This document shows positions 61,873-64,000 of a stretch of 64,000 bases of DNA, piece by piece. Location of the stretch: positions 1 to 64,000 of the forward strand of contig NZ_JAHKQA010000048.1 of NCBI RefSeq assembly GCF_018860705.1. Reading direction: 5' to 3'. A program made the translations under genes and the position numbers. The notes beneath the pieces are model-generated. The model saw nothing but the letters and a program-made list of their open reading frames with translations, did no database searches and was not told the origin of the DNA. This DNA is from Citreicella sp. C3M06 (lineage in GTDB: Bacteria; Pseudomonadota; Alphaproteobacteria; Rhodobacterales; Rhodobacteraceae). How positions within the stretch are numbered: position 1 is the first letter of the stretch; each line of letters opens with the position of its first letter.

Positions 61873-63969
61873 ATGGTGACGATCATTCTCTTCGCGCCGC
61901 TGGTGGGCGCGCTTCTCGCTGGCTTCGGCTGGAGGCTGATGGGCGAGAAAGCCGCGCAGTGGACCACCACGGGCCTGTTGTTCCTTGCGGCCTTGCTGTC
62001 CTGGGTGACCTTCCTCACCCTTGGCGATGCCTACACCGTCACGCTGTTCCGCTTCATTGAATCGGGCACGCTCAGCACCGACTGGGCGATCCGGGTCGAC
62101 CGGCTGACGGCGATCATGCTGATCGTGGTCACCACGGTCTCGGCGCTCGTGCATCTGTATAGCTTCGGCTACATGGCGCATGACCCGCAGTTCGAGCACA
62201 CGCCTTACCGGGCGCGCTTTTTCGCGTATCTGTCGCTGTTCACCTTCGCCATGCTGTCACTGGTGACGGCGGACAATCTTGTGCAGATGTTCTTTGGCTG
62301 GGAAGGCGTGGGCCTCGCGTCCTATCTGCTGATCGGCTTTTACTACAAGAAGCCAAGCGCCAATGCCGCCGCGATCAAGGCTTTTGTGGTCAACCGGGTT
62401 GGCGACTTCGGCTTTGCGCTGGGGATCTTCGGGCTGTTCTACCTGACCGACAGCATCCAGTTCGACACCATCTTCAACGAGGTGCCCCGCATTGCGGAAA
62501 CCCAGCTGCATTTCCTGTGGCGTGACTGGAACGCCGCGAATCTGCTGGCTTTCCTGCTGTTCATCGGCGCGATGGGCAAATCGGCGCAGCTGTTCCTGCA
62601 CACATGGCTGCCCGATGCGATGGAAGGTCCGACGCCGGTGTCGGCGCTGATCCACGCGGCCACCATGGTGACGGCGGGGGTTTTCCTTGTCTGCCGCATG
62701 TCGCCGCTGATGGAATTCGCACCGCAGGCGACGGCCTTCATCACCTTCCTTGGCGCAACCACGGCATTCTTTGCCGCCACGGTCGGCCTTGTGCAGAATG
62801 ACATCAAGCGGGTGATCGCCTATTCGACCTGCTCGCAGCTGGGCTACATGTTCGTGGCGGCGGGCGTCGGGGTCTATTCGGTGGCGATGTTCCACCTGCT
62901 GACCCACGCTTTCTTCAAGGCGATGCTGTTCCTTGGCGCTGGCTCGGTGATCCACGCCATGCATCACGAGCAGGACATGCGCAACTACGGCGCGCTCAAG
63001 CACAAGATCCCGATGACCTATTGGGCGATGATGATCGGCACACTGGCGATCACCGGCGTCGGCATTCCGCTGACCGGCTGGTTCGGCTTTGCTGGCTTCG
63101 TGTCCAAGGATGCGATCATCGAAAGCGCATGGGCGGGCACCGGCGGCGGCTATGCCTTCTGGATGCTGGTCGTTGCGGCGCTGTTCACAAGCTTCTACAG
63201 CTGGCGGCTGATGTTCCTGACCTTCTTCGGCAAGGCGCGCGGCGACAAGCACACCCATGACCATGCGCATGAATCGCCCAAGGTCATGCTGATCCCGCTG
63301 GGGGTTCTGGCGATCGGCGCGGTGTTCTCGGGGATGGTGTTCTACTCGGTGTTTTTCGGCAACCACGACAAGGTGCTGAGCTTCTTTGGAATGCCCGCGC
63401 ATCACGCCGAAGCCTCTGAAAGCCACGGCGAACCTGTGGTGGACGATCATGCGGCTGACACTGCAACCGAAGACCATGGCACTGCAACGGCAGAGGGCCA
63501 CGCAGCCACGGGGCTGGAGTATGGTGCGATCTACATGTCGCCCGAGAACAACGTCATGGATGAGGCGCACCACGCCCCGGTCTGGGTCAAGCTCTCGCCC
63601 TTTGTAGCCATGGTTATCGGTTTCGCCGTCGCTTACCTGTTCTACATCGTGAACCCGACGCTGCCGCGCCGGCTCGCCGAGAACCAGCGCCCGCTGTACC
63701 TGTTCCTGCTGAACAAATGGTATTTCGACGAGGCTTATGACTTCCTCTTCGTCCGGCCGCTGCGGGCGCTTGGGCGGATCTTCTGGAAACGTGGCGATGG
63801 CAATGTCATCGACGGCTCGATCAACGGGATCGCCATGGGGATCATACCCTTCTTTACCAAACTGGCGGGGCGCGCACAGTCCGGCTACATCTTCACCTAT
63901 GCCTTTGCCATGGTGATCGGGATCGCGATCCTGGTGACCTGGATGTCGATCCTCGGAGGGGCCCACTGA
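61873..63969 (+). CDS. nuoL: NADH-quinone oxidoreductase subunit L
   Basis: The 698-residue antiporter-like subunit has the motifs [40 protein letters not shown] (key Lys), [20 protein letters not shown] and [21 protein letters not shown] roughly 100-residue histidine- and glutamate-rich stretch (about residues 455-560; HTHDHAHES, then further HA/HG clusters) sits before the C-terminal lateral helix region. It makes the protein longer than E. coli NuoL (613). NuoL is the distal proton pump. The stop overlaps the nuoM start (ATGA). Confidence 0.97.
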   Translation: MVTIILFAPLVGALLAGFGWRLMGEKAAQWTTTGLLFLAALLSWVTFLTLGDAYTVTLFRFIESGTLSTDWAIRVDRLTAIMLIVVTTVSALVHLYSFGYMAHDPQFEHTPYRARFFAYLSLFTFAMLSLVTADNLVQMFFGWEGVGLASYLLIGFYYKKPSANAAAIKAFVVNRVGDFGFALGIFGLFYLTDSIQFDTIFNEVPRIAETQLHFLWRDWNAANLLAFLLFIGAMGKSAQLFLHTWLPDAMEGPTPVSALIHAATMVTAGVFLVCRMSPLMEFAPQATAFITFLGATTAFFAATVGLVQNDIKRVIAYSTCSQLGYMFVAAGVGVYSVAMFHLLTHAFFKAMLFLGAGSVIHAMHHEQDMRNYGALKHKIPMTYWAMMIGTLAITGVGIPLTGWFGFAGFVSKDAIIESAWAGTGGGYAFWMLVVAALFTSFYSWRLMFLTFFGKARGDKHTHDHAHESPKVMLIPLGVLAIGAVFSGMVFYSVFFGNHDKVLSFFGMPAHHAEASESHGEPVVDDHAADTATEDHGTATAEGHAATGLEYGAIYMSPENNVMDEAHHAPVWVKLSPFVAMVIGFAVAYLFYIVNPTLPRRLAENQRPLYLFLLNKWYFDEAYDFLFVRPLRALGRIFWKRGDGNVIDGSINGIAMGIIPFFTKLAGRAQSGYIFTYAFAMVIGIAILVTWMSILGGAH

Positions 63970-64000
63970 TGGACAACCTTCTTTCCATCGTTACCTTCCT
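63969..64000 (+). CDS. nuoM: NADH-quinone oxidoreductase subunit M, first codons only
   Basis: An ATG overlapping the nuoL stop opens a frame ([10 protein letters not shown]) that runs off the window. NuoM normally follows nuoL and relatives begin in a similar hydrophobic way, so this is almost certainly its start. Only ten codons are visible. Confidence 0.75.
   Translation, partial: MDNLLSIVTF

Overview
The window looks like chromosomal DNA of a high-GC alphaproteobacterium, most likely a member of the Rhodobacteraceae. The basis is the complex I (nuo) operon interrupted by several small extra genes, the single-cysteine DksA, a glyQ gene followed by a small membrane protein, and the general gene style (many ATGA and GTGA stop/start overlaps, GTG starts). 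This placement rests on family knowledge and gene order; no database search was run.

Region 1 (about 1-22300) is a type VI secretion system (T6SS). A plus-strand operon reads tssA(partial)-tssB-tssC-hcp-tssE-tssF-tssG-FHA(tagH)-tssJ-tssK-tssL-tssM-tagF. It meets a minus-strand block of vgrG, a TssM-like protein without a GTPase domain, a membrane-anchored M15-type peptidoglycan peptidase and a PP2C phosphatase. A divergent OmpA-like periplasmic protein follows. The FHA protein, phosphatase and TagF suggest post-translational control by threonine phosphorylation, but no kinase, ClpV/TssH, PAAR protein or obvious toxin/immunity pair lies in the window. The minus-strand block is the least ordinary part: the hybrid TssL/TssM-like protein, the peptidase and a pair of interlocked inverted repeats upstream of vgrG.

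Region 2 (about 22300-39300) is mixed metabolism and regulation. It holds a PhnCDE-type ABC importer (phosphonate, phosphite or possibly selenate), diaminopropionate ammonia-lyase, glyQ with a small membrane protein, an exported trypsin-fold protein that seems to have lost two of its three catalytic residues, LrgAB, a GntP-family permease, ilvC with a clear terminator, two overlapping Lrp/AsnC regulators divergent from ilvC, a class V aminotransferase, dksA, an FAD monooxygenase, a CreA-family protein and a PNPOx-like flavoprotein.

Region 3 (about 39400-48200) is a leucine/isovalerate catabolic operon: isovaleryl-CoA dehydrogenase, an acyl-CoA synthetase, both methylcrotonyl-CoA carboxylase subunits, a glutathione transferase-like protein, HMG-CoA lyase and a methylglutaconyl-CoA hydratase-type enzyme. 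Together they would convert isovaleryl-CoA to acetyl-CoA and acetoacetate. A TetR-style palindrome precedes the first gene.

Region 4 (about 48700-64000) is the respiratory NADH:ubiquinone oxidoreductase operon, nuoA to the first codons of nuoM. Between the core genes sit three small lipoproteins, a small secreted protein, two small membrane proteins (one with a helix-hairpin-helix tail), a carboxymuconolactone decarboxylase-like protein and two very short open frames with good ribosome binding sites. Starts were refined from Shine-Dalgarno spacing, signal peptides and overlaps; these choices are inference unless stated.
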